Source of the DNA: Sialis fuliginosa
Taxonomy: Eukaryota; Arthropoda; Insecta; Megaloptera; Sialidae
Reading direction: 5' to 3'
DNA: 64,000 nucleotides
NCBI GenBank assembly: GCA_961205875.1
Contig: OY540815.1
Coordinates: 16,181,638 to 16,245,637, forward strand
A program made the translations under genes and the position numbers. The stretch's first letter is position 1. Each line of letters begins with the position of its first letter. The notes under the pieces are model-generated. The model made no database searches, was not told where the DNA came from, and saw nothing but the letters and a program-made list of their open reading frames with translations. Shown one piece after another: positions 13,087 through 25,900 of the stretch.

Positions 13087-16000
13087 ATGAAGTTTGCAGA
13101 ACATTTATCTGCACACATTACACCAGAATGGAGAAAACAATATATAAGTTATGAGGTAATTTATCATTAAATAAGACTTCATAAAATTAGATTATAAGTT
13201 ATTGAATTTTATAGGAAATGAAAGCACTTTTATATGCAGCTATAGAACAAGCTCCGTCAGCTGAAATTGTCGAAACTGAAGTATTAACAAGATATTATGC
13301 TAAATTCGATGAGAAGTTTTTCCATTACTGTGATAAAGAGTTGGCAAAAATAAATACATTTTATGCAGGTAAATATTTTTAAACTAAGGAAATATTTAAA
13401 ATAATTATATAATATATAAATATAAAATATATAAAATCGTGATATATTTTATTATGTATTTAAATTTTAAGAAAAATTAGCTGAAGCTACACGCAGATAT
13501 GCAAATTTAAGTAGTGAATTAAGTGAATCTCTCGATGAAGAATTCAAGGGAAAAAATGGACATGTTCGTGCTAATATTCTTAGAAAACGAACGGTATCAG
13601 CTCGAAAAATGCAAGAACTCAAGCTAGCATTCAGTGAATTCTATTTAAGTTTGATTTTACTACAAAACTACCAAAATTTAAACTTTACTGGGTTTAGAAA
13701 AATTCTTAAGAAACATGATAAGGTAAGCATTAAAATCATCCGTCTTACAAAATAGTGTTTTTATAATATGTAATTGTAATATAATTATATCCATTCTTGC
13801 AGTTATTAAGTTCAGACATCGGTGCAAAATGGCGAGAAGAATATGTGGAGAATTCACATTTCTACATCAACAAAGACATAGACCGTATAATAAGCGAGAC
13901 GGAATCAACCGTCACTCAAGACTTAGAAAAGGGGGACCGCCAGAGAGCCATGAAACGTTTACGAGTACCCCCTTTAGGTGAAGAACAAAGCCCTTGGATA
14001 ACATTCAAAGTCGGTTTATTTAGTGGGTCCCTCATAGTCCTTCTAGTAGCTGTAATACTATCTGCAATATTTCACCATGAGAGTCGAGATGACTGGCGTA
14101 TAATGTGTCGATTATACAGAGGTCCTTTGCTCCTGGTCCAGTTCATGTTTTTATGGGGTATCAATGTCCACGGATGGCGATCTTCCGGCGTGAATCACGT
14201 ACTGATCTTTGAACTGGACCCAAGAAACCATTTATCTGCTCAACACATCATAGAAATGGCCGCAGTTTTTGGGGTTATTTGGTGTTTAAGTATTCTGACA
14301 TTTTTGTATAGTTCTACGTTACATATCCCTCCGTATTTGAATCCACTGCTGTTATATTTGTTTATGGTGGCTTTTCTGGTGAACCCGACCAAAACGTTTA
14401 GACATGAGGCGAGATTTTGGACACTCCGGGTGTTGGTAATTATATTGACTCGTCTTACCCACAAGATAGTAATTATAATAAAAGTAATTTTTATGTTTAA
14501 GGGCAAGGTTTTGTTAGCGCCATTCTTTTACGTGAATTTCTCTGACTTTTGGGTAGCTGACCAACTCAATAGTCTTGTGCCAGCATTCCTAGATGTTCAG
14601 TATTTTGTTTGTTTTTATATTGTCAATGACGATTGGTATGTAGCGCAGGGTGAGTATTCTGTTGTAACAGTAATTGTAAAATACACTTATCAATTAATTA
14701 TAAAATTAAGTGATTAGAATATTTCTTGAGAAGAAAGAGCATTATCCAAAACTGTATTTATTTTGTTGTAAAAATTGTAACACATAAAATAAAAAGAAGC
14801 TTATAAGTTGAAATATAATAAATTGATGAGTGTAGTACATAGATCTAGTTAGTTATCTATATTAGTTCTATTATAAAAGTAATTTATGTATAAGCCCTAA
14901 CTGTTATATTAGGTTTGCCCCGTAAGTTTAATAGAGTGTTTATATGTTTACATACAAGTACATTTACGTATTTTAGATGCTAGAGTATGCGTTGATAGAA
15001 TGTATATCCTAAGACCAGTGATAGCTTGTCTGCCAGCTTGGTTCCGGCTGGCGCAATGCTTGCGAAGGTACCGCGACACGAGAGAGACTTTCCCGCACTT
15101 AGCCAACGCTTTCAAGTACGGGACACAATTCTTTGTCATTACGTTCTCCTCGCTCAACGTGCAATACGATGGTAAACATTGTTGTAGAATATTGTGTGAA
15201 GTATATGTTATGCTTAAATTAAAATTGGCACTTTTTTTACTTACACATATGATGTCTCTGCAATGGTAAGTACACACTATGTGTTTTATTGTTTTTAATT
15301 TACTAAATTTATTATTACCGCTTATGCAACTATATTTTTATAAAATGGCAGGTTCTGTAAAGATGTATAAACGCCTGTTTCTTGGATTGTTTAAGGGGAT
15401 GATACATAAAAGTCTCTTTTTTTCCGTTTAGCTAATATTCAAAATAGTTTTAAACAGTGATTTTAAAAAAAATTTATTATCATTTAACAATAATTTCATA
15501 AATTCATTTGAGCAATGGACACTAACTTCCAGTTTTTTTTTTTAACTATTTTAACTAAAGAATTGGTTTTGTGCTTAAAATATTTGATCCCATTCAATTA
15601 CATGAATTCCAATCAGATCTAGACGTACTTCATCAAGTATGATATCAAACTTCATCAGGCATGACACAAATTTTGAATCAGATCTGATTCAATTAGATCT
15701 TTTAATTTTTCCTCAGGTTATCTGACATTGTAGTTTTTTAACTCAGCTATGTTTATGTTAGTCGTCCCCTTGAGACTCGATTATTTAGAAATAATTATAA
15801 TAGGTTCTTGTTATTCATAATTTAAACAATATTTTATTTATAACATTAAAGATACAATACATACAATTCAATCGTATTAACAGATTTTATCTTTTAAATA
15901 CAGAATTTTCAAGAAAAGGTGTGAACTAAAAGATAGGTCATACGTATAATATATTTTAGTAATGAGAAACATTTTTTGTACGTTTCTTAATTTTTTAATA

Positions 16001-17289
16001 TTTTTATTTTTGCAGAAATATTTTTTTCAGAATTTGCATGTTATACAATTTATTAAAACATTGTATAAATAAAAATGTTGTTTTAATACAGATATAATAA
16101 ATGTGTTTTACCTTTAACTATAATATAAAACAAAATTTAAAAAGCATGTGAAATACCTCAATTTATGTTGTCCTTTAAATGTTACAGGTTCTTAAGTTTC
16201 GTATCATTACATTACATTTTTTTTGTTTACAATGATGTAGATTAAAATCAATACAAAAAATTTAAGGACCTTTGTAAACAACCTGCCATAAAATGCATTT
16301 GATACATGTGCTTCTCAGTGTTAAACATCTGGAAATTATAAAATCCTAACTAATAATAATAATAAATAATACTTACATTTAAATAATGTTTATAATTTTA
16401 GCAACGTCTATGCATATAAATATATAAGTTATGTTTTAAGATATAGCTTAACAGAGATATTCTTACAGCTAAATATGGGAGTACAGCTACAAACCCATGG
16501 TTTTATTTTTGGATGATTGCTTCATTGTTAAGCTCCTTTTACGCTTATGTCTGGGACATTAAACTCGACTGGGGATTATTTGATCCCAAACCTGGAGAAA
16601 ATAAGTTTTTGAGGGAAGAAATTGTTTATTCCTCTACGGTAATTATAAAACTACACAAATATCATCTACATTGTTTTTTTAATGATACAGGGTGGTCACA
16701 AATCTAGAAAAAAATTGTTATATGAGAAAAATTCTTAAAATAAGAAGTGAACTACTGGAGAAAAAATCATTATATTTTATCTGGAAAAATCAAGGATTTT
16801 GTCTCAGATTTTTGTGGTCACTCTGTTACTGGAAACACAATTTTTCTTATGAATTTTTTTTAGGGATTATATTATTTTGGAATAGTCGAAGATCTTATTT
16901 TAAGATTTGGGTGGGCGCTGTCACTGTCTCTCACCGAACTGGGATATATCCATTCTGATTTAATGGTAACAATCCTTGCACCACTTGAAGTTTTCAGGTA
17001 ATGTTACCATTACAAATCTCAATATGTGATTTTACAAAATATATTATTTCACAGACGTTTTGTGTGGAATTTCTTTCGATTAGAAAATGAGCACCTTAAC
17101 AACGTAGGTAAATTCCGAGCTGTAAGAGATATTTCCGTAGCGCCTGTAGATTGCTCTGATCAAGCACAAATAATAAGAATGATGGACGATGAAGACGGTG
17201 TACTAAATCGTAGAAAGAAACATAAAAAGAAAAAGGAAGAAAAGGAGAGACTGATATTAGATGGAGAGTCTACAGATGATTTAGAATAA
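13087..17289 (+). CDS. XPR1: XPR1-type phosphate exporter (SPX-EXS)
   Basis: Nine exons: 13087-13155, 13215-13368, 13472-13722, 13803-14435, 14502-14649, 14977-15171, 16469-16638, 16864-16997, 17055-17289; 662 aa with consistent phases. The N-terminal SPX domain (residues 1 to about 170) starts [15 protein letters not shown], as expected of XPR1, and ends near KILKKHDK, the basic helix that binds inositol pyrophosphates in SPX proteins. Exon 4 encodes several membrane segments. The EXS domain follows in exons 6-8 ([28 protein letters not shown]), and the tail has [19 protein letters not shown] then a Lys-rich stretch. XPR1 exports inorganic phosphate at the plasma membrane; its common name comes from its use as a receptor by mouse retroviruses. 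Introns 6 and 7 hold MITE-like repeats. Length is close to the human protein of about 696 aa. Confidence 0.96.
15391..15771. repeat. Putative MITE in XPR1 intron 6
   Basis: The ends form an imperfect inverted repeat: AAGGGGATGATACATAAA on the left and, read backwards from the right, CAAGGGGACGACTAACATAA. The left 150 bp is clearly related to 45088-45245, inside the intron of the nested TIL gene. No target duplication could be assigned. Confidence 0.5.
16688..16825. repeat. Short TIR element in XPR1 intron 7
   Basis: The left end CAGGGTGGTCACAAATCT is mirrored on the right by AGATTTTTGTGGTCACTCTG. The 138-bp element fills most of a 225-bp intron. No coding capacity. Target duplication is unclear. 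Confidence 0.6.
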
Positions 17290-20085
17290 ATATAAATACA
17301 TATGATATTGGATATATTTGTTTTAACTCGTAGATATTTCTTTTTAAAAAATTTGAAAGTTATATTTTTGTAGAAGGTAGATAAAGTATTGGTAGATAGG
17401 TTATATATTTAATGTTACTGATTCACAAAATAATTATCGAATTTACGCACGGGGCTGTAAAGTAGTAATGATTCATTTTGACTATTTTCGTCATAATGTT
17501 TGTGTGTCTGTCTGTAAATGCTATAACTCAGAAATGACAAAACAAAATGTTATATTTAGGATCAATATTCTGAAAAGAAATCCTATTTTTTAAAATGATC
17601 TTACAATCGGGAACAGATAGATGTTAATCTTGTTTTTGATAATAGAAAAAAAATGTTTATTATGAAAGCTGTAGAGAACATTATTTTCTACAGATTATGT
17701 TGTATTCAATTTTTTATATCTTATCAATTAGCTAAATAAATTAAATTACATATAAGAAAGTCCCGTGGCAGCTTTTTTTAGTGTGTATTTGTTGAGTACA
17801 GTTTTTTTGTTTATAATTTTACAAGTTGTCAATTATGAAATACGTATGTAACGTGTACGCAAATAATTTTAAAGAAAAATTATAAAAATGAAAACATATA
17901 GAATAAGTAATGTATTCAGAAAATTAGGGTATAAACGCTTAGTAAATTATAATTTTTTGTCAGAGATAAATTATAATATAATATATAAATAAAACAGGAC
18001 TGTACATGTATATTAAGTAATTTTACAAATATTCTTTATTGTTTTCCTATAATGGGACTGATCTACATTACAGTGAAAACTGAAAACCTGACTAGTATAA
18101 AAGCCAAGTCTATAAAAAATATGACAAGACATGCACACAAACAAACTGGTGTTATTATCTATCTCTGCCATACAAAAGTACCTGTGTAAACCATAAAGAT
18201 ATAATATTACTGGACGAAGAACGCAGGCTGGCAAAAATAGAAAATAAGGACCTGCACTGACCCTTCTATTTATCAACATATACATTTTTTTCAGTTGTTT
18301 CTGTCGTTATAATCATATCATGCTTATCCAGAGAATTATGAACTGTCGATCAACCGCAGGAGAGGTTTCAATATTAAGTTATTACTTCAGTAATATTATA
18401 TTTCTATGGCGTAAGCATATGTTTTGTTTTTTAAATCCGTACATAGATGTTACTCGAAAATTTAAGATTAAGAACAATTAGTGCTAAACATTAATATATT
18501 TAAGAATTTATTTATAAGTTACATGTTTTTATTTTTAGTAATTTTAAAATGGACGAAAATCCACCGAGAAAGTAGGAATGTAATAAATCAAAGTTGATGT
18601 TAGCTTACAGTTAAATGTTTAGGGGTACATGTTTTTTATAATATTATGCATTAACATAAACTTTCACATATATTAAATACTTTTTATACAAATACTTACA
18701 ATAACTATTTATTGGCCTGTAAAATATAAAACCAATTATTTTTTTTAAGTAATATTAAAAATACCTTTGAATGTGCCCCCTTTCAGATAAAAGGAAATAA
18801 ATTATATTAGACATAAAATAATTAACTAAAGCCTTTTAGCAGCTAGATGTTGAATAGTAAAATATTTAATTATTAACCTTATTCTGCACAATAAAAAATA
18901 TTTTTCTTCTGAATCGACGCTCATAAAATAGACGTTTTAAGATATTTAATATATGTCATAAACAAATAAACATGTATTTTGCCAATTATACATTTAACTC
19001 TTTAATCACTATAATGTTCAAAAAATCAAGTTGATTGTGTCACCATAATGAATAAAAAAAATCATTTTTCATATTGAATTCTCTCAATTTGTTCTACAAA
19101 ACATAATTTGTATTCCCAAGCCTTGTTTGAAAAACGTTTGCCGCTCTACGTGGCCGAGATTGGGATTAATGTTAAACTGAAATATTTAAAATTAATTTAT
19201 GTTTAAAACTATTATACTATTGTATTTTTATAGATTTGAGTCAATGGTTAAACGGATCTTAATATATAGTATATTATAAAATATATCAGAGTTCTATTTA
19301 TTATATGTTATTGTTAGAGAATATTTATATTTATTTTATCTATAAATTCATTGATATTTTCTAGTCTTCCAAAATTATATATTTTTTAAATGTTTATGAA
19401 GTATTTAAAAAATAATTAAAATAAATACCAAATGTATGTATTTATTATTTTAAATTTATGTACATTTAAGAACAAATAAAATTGTCATTTAATCACATAT
19501 TGTTTAAGTTATGTTTAATTATTTCATTATCTACAGTCGATATAGAGATGTGTTTTTTTTTTTTTAATAAATCTTGAATTTTTCAATTTGTATATAGAAA
19601 GTTTAAGGTAATTATTGGCTAATAATAATGTATCGCTTCGTTCATATATATATATATATATATTTTTAATAAAAACAATATACATATATGAACTTGTGCA
19701 TCAACCTCTTAACATAAAAAATGAATCATAATTTTAAAAAAACATGAAAATTAATTGTTCTAATTAAAACATACAGCACAATACTTAATTAATGAGTACA
19801 GAAAATGAAAATCCAGAAAAGGAATTTCATGGATTTTGTATTTTAAATATCTATGTCCATCCTAATAAGAACAAAATAATAATAAATAAATATCTTAATT
19901 TAATTTATTGGTCAGCATTAAAATCACTAATAACTATTACATAAGTTAATAAAAACTATTATACTTAATTATAATACAGTAGGTCCATGATTTATTATAC
20001 AATACACAATTCATTCGTATAACTATGATAGGTCTAACAACGGCAAAGAGAGTTGATCAGAGTCTGACAGATCATTGGCTGATTG
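17290..20085. other. Convergent intergenic region, XPR1/SGF29
   Basis: AT-rich DNA between the XPR1 stop and the SGF29 stop. It presumably holds both 3' UTRs. A TA microsatellite lies near 19645-19665, and a degraded dispersed repeat with TGTGTCTGTCTGTAA near 17500. Short open frames here lack codon bias and homology and were not called. Confidence 0.5.
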
Positions 20086-21205
20086 TCAAAGTAAGTCTTG
20101 GTGCCCATCTATCGCAATGACGTAACGTTGAGCTACGGATTCGGCCGGAGAATAACCTGTCGGATATGATAGATCTTCAAATAAGACGTGGTACTCGTCT
20201 GTGGCTGTCAAAGGTAACTGATCAACAACAGCTTTATACAGACAAGTTGTTTGGGGGTACAGTGCCATAACTAAAATAAAATACAGATAAAAACTCAATA
20301 ATTAATATATCAACTTCAATAACTGCAATTTTATAAATAACCTTAGTTAACATTATTGTACCTGTAGATCTTATAGGGAACAGGGCATGAGCATCAGTCT
20401 CAGGATTAGCTCGCATCAAAGGTAATGGAACAACTCTATCTCGACTTAATGTATGCCGATCTTTTTCTTCATCAATATCGTCCACTTCATACATTTTTGT
20501 CTGTGGATTCCAACTGACTACCTCAGCAAGTATCCAGTTTACTTCTTCTTCTGCGCCCATAACTAAAGCTACCACCATATCACCTTCCTGAAAAAAAACA
20601 TGTTTGATTTTTGATTTAGTTTCACAACAGTTATTTATTTACCTTAGCGATGTACGATTTATCTGCAGGTATTGCTCCACATAAGGGCGGTGGTTTTTCA
20701 CCAGGTTTTCCAACAAACAAAGGTAACGTTTGCGCTGAACTGTGTAACATTTTCATCAATGTCCCCCTGCGTATCGCTTCTTTATTTCCTTCTTTACGAG
20801 CCTATTATGCAAATGAAAATTTATTGATTGAGAATAGATTTTTTTTACCGTTTTAGCTTACTCTTATTTTGCATTCACTACGAATAGTTCTTATTTCATT
20901 GATTTTTGATAAAGCATTTCTTAATAATTCTTCCTCTTTTTCAGCATCTTTTACAGCTGTCTCATAGAATGTTTTCAGTCGTTGCTAATTAAAGTAATAT
21001 TTCAAATTATTAATTTAGAAATGTATTTATTAATTTCTATTTAGGTACTTACCTGGTAATACCCTGAATTTTCTTCTTGAACTTTCAAAATATTATTTAA
21101 TGTTACTTCATTTTTAGTTCGTTCATCTTCAATTTTATTAATAAGGTTGTTTAACGTCTTTAAACGTTCTTGTACTTGTTTAGCTACCTCAACAGTAAAC
21201 GGCAT
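20086..21205 (-). CDS. SGF29: SGF29, SAGA double-Tudor subunit
   Basis: Five exons, 21205-21053, 20984-20862, 20801-20643, 20587-20362, 20270-20086, giving 281 aa. The N-terminal half is a predicted coiled coil (repeated Lys/Glu/Leu heptads, as in LKTLNNLINKIEDERTKNE). The C-terminal half is the tandem Tudor domain that binds H3K4me2/3 and recruits SAGA/ATAC acetyltransferase modules. The aromatic pocket known from human SGF29 can be seen: Tyr in MALYPQTT, Tyr in CLYKAV, and Phe and Asp in VLFED. The ending GYSPAESVAQRYVIA also matches the family. Length is close to the human protein (293 aa). The start is the first ATG of a frame that begins directly with the coiled coil. Confidence 0.95.
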
Positions 21206-21647
21206 GTTTTTTACTTATAATTATTCAAATCAAATCGAGCCACAATCAAAACGCATACCCAAGAAATAACCACAATTAGCAACAGAACCTAAAATATTTT
21301 AAAAATGAATTATATGAATACATTTTTATCTTAGAAAATATATTACACAGTTCAGTACAAATTTATTATTTATATTATCTAATTTCCACATATGTAATTT
21401 TCTTTTTGTTTGTCGAATAGTTTGACAGCTGAATAAGTATGATATTGGCACGAATGATATAAAACTATCTTCACATGCATTTCGTTTTTAAGCGAATCAA
21501 CAATCAGTTTTTGAATTATATTTATTTTAAAATCATTTTAAAATTAAATTAAATAATTAATAAGATCATACATAAAATAATTATAATATTTATTTTTATT
21601 ATTTACACACAATAAATCTATTATACAATATTTAAATTACAAAAAAA
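21206..21647. other. Gap between SGF29 start and ZMAT5 stop
   Basis: About 440 bp of AT-rich sequence holding the SGF29 5' leader and promoter and the ZMAT5 3' end. AATAAA-type signals for ZMAT5 on the minus strand are possible near 21590-21605. Nothing else was recognised. Confidence 0.5.
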
Positions 21648-22139
21648 TTAGCCCCATTCTGCAAAATCCACATCTGTAAAACATTCAGGCTTCAGTTTCT
21701 TTAATGATGGTGGTAAATCTAATCTAGTTTCTAAATATTCAGGATAACTCCAAAAAACATTATTTTCATTTTCTGACAATATTTTATTGCTTCTTTTTTG
21801 TACCCAAGAATCTATAGAAGGTATTTCGTTTTCTTTTATATGAAGTTTTTGTTTTTCTTCGTATTCTCTTTCTTCCGCTAATTGCATTAGTTCATGTAGT
21901 TCAATTTTAGAATAATGTGAAAATCTACAGTTAGCACCGTAAATACATAACCCTTGCACAAATTTGTTACATGGCTTTTTAATCATTTCCTCTTGTAATA
22001 TCTCTCTGGGATCTTTGTATTCTAAATAATGTGATTTAAAAGCTTCTAAATGTACAACACTATTGAGATGTTTTCTTCTTGCTTCGAGATCATCGATAAA
22101 TGATTTGTTGCAATAATCACAATAATATCTTCTGCCCAT
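21648..22139 (-). CDS. ZMAT5: ZMAT5, U11/U12 snRNP 20 kDa protein
   Basis: Single-exon frame of 163 aa starting MGRRYYCDYC. Residues 1-30 form a U1-C-like C2H2 zinc finger (YYCDYCNKSF then RRKHLNSVVH). A CCCH finger follows at about residues 53-75, with spacing C-X7-C-X5-C-X3-H (CNKFVQGLC, CRFSH). This order and the ending, with a WSYPEYLETRLDLPPSLKKL stretch, match ZMAT5, the 20K protein of the minor-spliceosome di-snRNP that acts in U12-type intron recognition. Human ZMAT5 is 170 aa. It is divergent from GNPAT, sharing a 782-bp intergenic region. Confidence 0.95.
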   Translation of the reverse strand: MGRRYYCDYCNKSFIDDLEARRKHLNSVVHLEAFKSHYLEYKDPREILQEEMIKKPCNKFVQGLCIYGANCRFSHYSKIELHELMQLAEEREYEEKQKLHIKENEIPSIDSWVQKRSNKILSENENNVFWSYPEYLETRLDLPPSLKKLKPECFTDVDFAEWG

Positions 22140-22921
22140 TTTAAATAGTTAAAAATAACCTAAAATAAAATATAATAGATTATACAAAATTTCCTATGTT
22201 AATATCTCGTAGGGTAATTTTAAATGGTTAATACCTTCAATTAACTTATTATGACACAAAACGTAATACATATTATTTTTTTACATACATTTATGGTTAA
22301 ATAGAGCTGACAGCCGTATGGTATTTAAAACAATTCTATAGTCTATTTTACAGGTTATAACAAACTAACCTATAATTTCTGACAGCTGAAAAACAACCGA
22401 ACGTCAAATATTATGACTTTTAGTTTTTGTCTGGTACAAATCGTATAAATCTTAACTAAAATTGCAACAAATTGTGTTAATCAGTAGTAAGACTTCAAAG
22501 ATAATTCAACTGTTGTTGTAAATAGCGGATATTTGCCCACAGTTATTTGCCAGTGAAACGAATTATACCCAAAAATCTATACATTTCACCTTCATGTGTT
22601 AATAAAACGGAGTGGGGGAATCAACATGCGTTTTTGAGGGGAATATGTTTGGAGGAGTGGTCTTCCTACCGGCGGAAAATGTTTTTTGATTCTGATTAAC
22701 GAAATAAATTGTTTATTATGAATGTTGGTGTTAAGGTGAACGTACTATTATATTCTGCACAAATTACACACTCCTTATAACGTAAAATGTTCGTATAAGA
22801 GATAAGTTAATGAGTTTAAGTGATAAAATTTGTTTATTTAAGTGATATTATATAAATAAACTTTGACTAAATGACAATATTTTTACACATAACACTTATA
22901 AACGTGCGTGAATAGTTAAAA
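22140..22921. promoter_or_regulatory. Shared promoter region of ZMAT5 and GNPAT
   Basis: The two starts are 782 bp apart and divergent. The region is less AT-rich around 22500-22680. No TATA box could be confidently assigned on either side, and no other gene was seen. The call rests on gene arrangement only. Confidence 0.45.
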
Positions 22922-25900
22922 ATGGATCAGAGATTAACAAAATTTAGAAACATCGTAGAACCGAGAAACCAGGATTGGAGTAATGTAGCTTATATGCTAA
23001 GGGAATGGAATCCTGTCATTGCAAATACAAAAAATGGTCGTGTCAACCCACAAGCGTTAAAGGATAATGTCCTTAGAACCGAACGTATAAATTTAATAAT
23101 AGAACAGGTATTTATATAACACAAAATGCAGTTTCATTCATTAAAAACTAATATAATCTTGCATATATTTTTGTTTTTTATTTTTACCACAATTTGAATA
23201 ATTAACTTCCTTTTGATGAATATAGTTTTAATTACGTTGGTAATTGACAAATAAAATATTCAGATTAATAATTAAAAATTACTACTTGTTTCAGATTTGT
23301 CAAAATGAAAAGATATCCCGTAAAGAGGTAGAAAAAACAATACGTGCACTTTTAGATGAAATCGGATTCAATAAACAACTCCATGTTATCCGAGCCTTAG
23401 GACTAGTTATAATCAAAATGCTACGCAGAACTTCTTGTGGGTTGCACATTAACGAAGAAAGCATTTCCAGAGTAAGTGTTTTATTTTTTATATATTTTTT
23501 TTTATTTACTGTTTTCTAATAGGTATTTGAAATAATTTTACCTTAATCATTTATTTTATCATACCTTAGTTATTTAAAATTAAAATTAATAATTGAAATA
23601 AAAAGATTGACAATATTAATATATGATATAAACACTTTCTGTACTAATAAAAAATTCAAAGTATTGATTTTAAAATAAAAAAGCTGTTCCATTGCTAAAA
23701 CTGTTTAAAATACAGTATTCTATATAATATACACTGCACATGACATTATTATGTGCCAATTTTCTATAGATGAGTAACATGCACATTTAATATTAATTCC
23801 AATTGTTGCACAACAATATAGAAAATATGTAATGAAGGAAACGATTAAGAGACCAGTTTTTGTGGTATGCTAGATGACCTGAAAGTAACCTTGAGTATCA
23901 AATGCCTAAGGCTCAAAACTCAAAGTCATGGCCAAAACTAACATTTAAATGTAATTTATATTTAGGTACTAGTAATACTTAATTGTCAACTTCAATGAAA
24001 AATGTAAGCTGTCATTTTTTTATTAATTGTTTGTTAAATTGATAAGCAAAAAGTACACATTCATTTTGCAGGTATTAAATGTTTTTATTGAGTTATGTTT
24101 ATGGATTTAATTATAAGTTATTTTTTGGGACATGTTTTTATTTATTTTGACGTCTGTAAATAATTCGGTAATTAATTAATGCTCAGAAGATGAACTGAAC
24201 AAAAACAAATACGATGTTCAATAGATATTTTTTTAAGTCCCTTCATAAAAATGAGGAATAACATTAATCAATTTTTTATTTGGGGTTTATATAAGTAAGT
24301 AAAAATGCCGATTTCACGAAATCGACAATGGGTTTACCAAATTCATGATTATATTAAAGTTATATCGCATGCTATTTATATAAATTACAATAAAAACTAT
24401 TATATTATATTATTATTAACTTCCCAATAGGAAGTTATTGTAATCGGTCCGAAAATCAAAATCAAAAATTATATTTGTATGTTTCAAGGTCACTATAGTA
24501 TATTTACACTATTTTCAAAAAAATGTATGTGTGACTGTGTGTGTGTGTGTACGTGCGTGTCATTTTTTACGTGCACGAAATCTCGCAAATAAAAAATGCT
24601 ATTGACTTCGTTGGGGTGCCAATCGAAGCGTCTTGACGTGGATATGATCTGGAAGAAAGGATTTTTAGAATTTCAACCCCTTCTTATTGAAATAAATATT
24701 ATTCTCTACTCTTATGTGCATATTTTATCTACAAGTAAACTATATATGTCAAGTCATTGATTTTTCAAAATTGAATTACGTAATATTTTATCATATATTT
24801 TTATGTTCTATTATATTCGTTAAACAGCATTGTTATTAGTTTAAAAATCAACCATGGCAGGCAGTTCATCTGAATACTTTATCGGTGTTTATTAAAATTG
24901 TTCGATAATTGACTACCTTTAGTGAATTTACTACGAAAAAGCACTGTTTTTATTTGGCAGGTTTTTTTCATATTTTCAAGATGGGTTTCTTGGTCACGGC
25001 GTAATACACACAAGTCAACAATGTTTTTTCTTTCACGTGTGATACGCATCATAATTCATATTCATCATTGAAAAATCACTGAAAAAATATTTTTTTCGAT
25101 TACTTACGTATTTATTAACCTTGCACTCAATTTTTGATACTCATAGGTAATATTTTATGTGTAAATCTTCACGGTCGTCTTAAAAATTCAAATTTAATTC
25201 CCTCGAGCGAAAAAGTTTTGCTATTAATATAACATATAAAAGAAAAAAACAAAACAAGTAGATAATAATATTTGCATAAATGAATAATTAAAATTGTTGT
25301 TTATTTGTTGTGTTTATAATAATACACCAGAGTACTTCATAAACTTTTTGATTCCCCGGTTCCCCTCGAGTCTAAATCATAAACTAACTCCCCCCCCCCC
25401 TAAATTTCATTTAAAAAATGATAATTCAAAAAATTAAAAAAATTTGTTAAAAAATTGATAGCCTAAAAAATCACAGCAACTTGCAATTTGGCATCAATTG
25501 TACCAGTGGCGCCGGAACAAATTTTTTCTTGGGGGAGGGTAGTACGAACCTCAAAAATAAAGCGGACCTGATTTTACTTGGCGTTCTTAAAATTCAAAAT
25601 TGACTTAAATTTTCTTTAGCTTGATTAATATCGTATTATTTGTTAAAAAATAAAAATAAATAGAAATACAGTGAAACCTCGTTAGTACGTTTTTAAAGGG
25701 ACTGGAGGAAAACACGTACTTACGAGGTTTCATTATACTCATTTTTTTCTTTGTCTCTGATTAAACTCGTGGTTCATTTTATAATTTGTTTGTAAGCTTT
25801 AACATCTGTTTAAAAAAATTAAAGAATTTTAAAGAGTACAAAAATTACAGAAAACATATTTTTATAATTGCACGTCGCTTCAAAACCGCACTAAAAAACA

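Noticed and set aside
18013-18285. Minus-strand frame of 90 codons between XPR1 and SGF29
   Set aside because: No homology, no codon bias, and no splice or promoter support.
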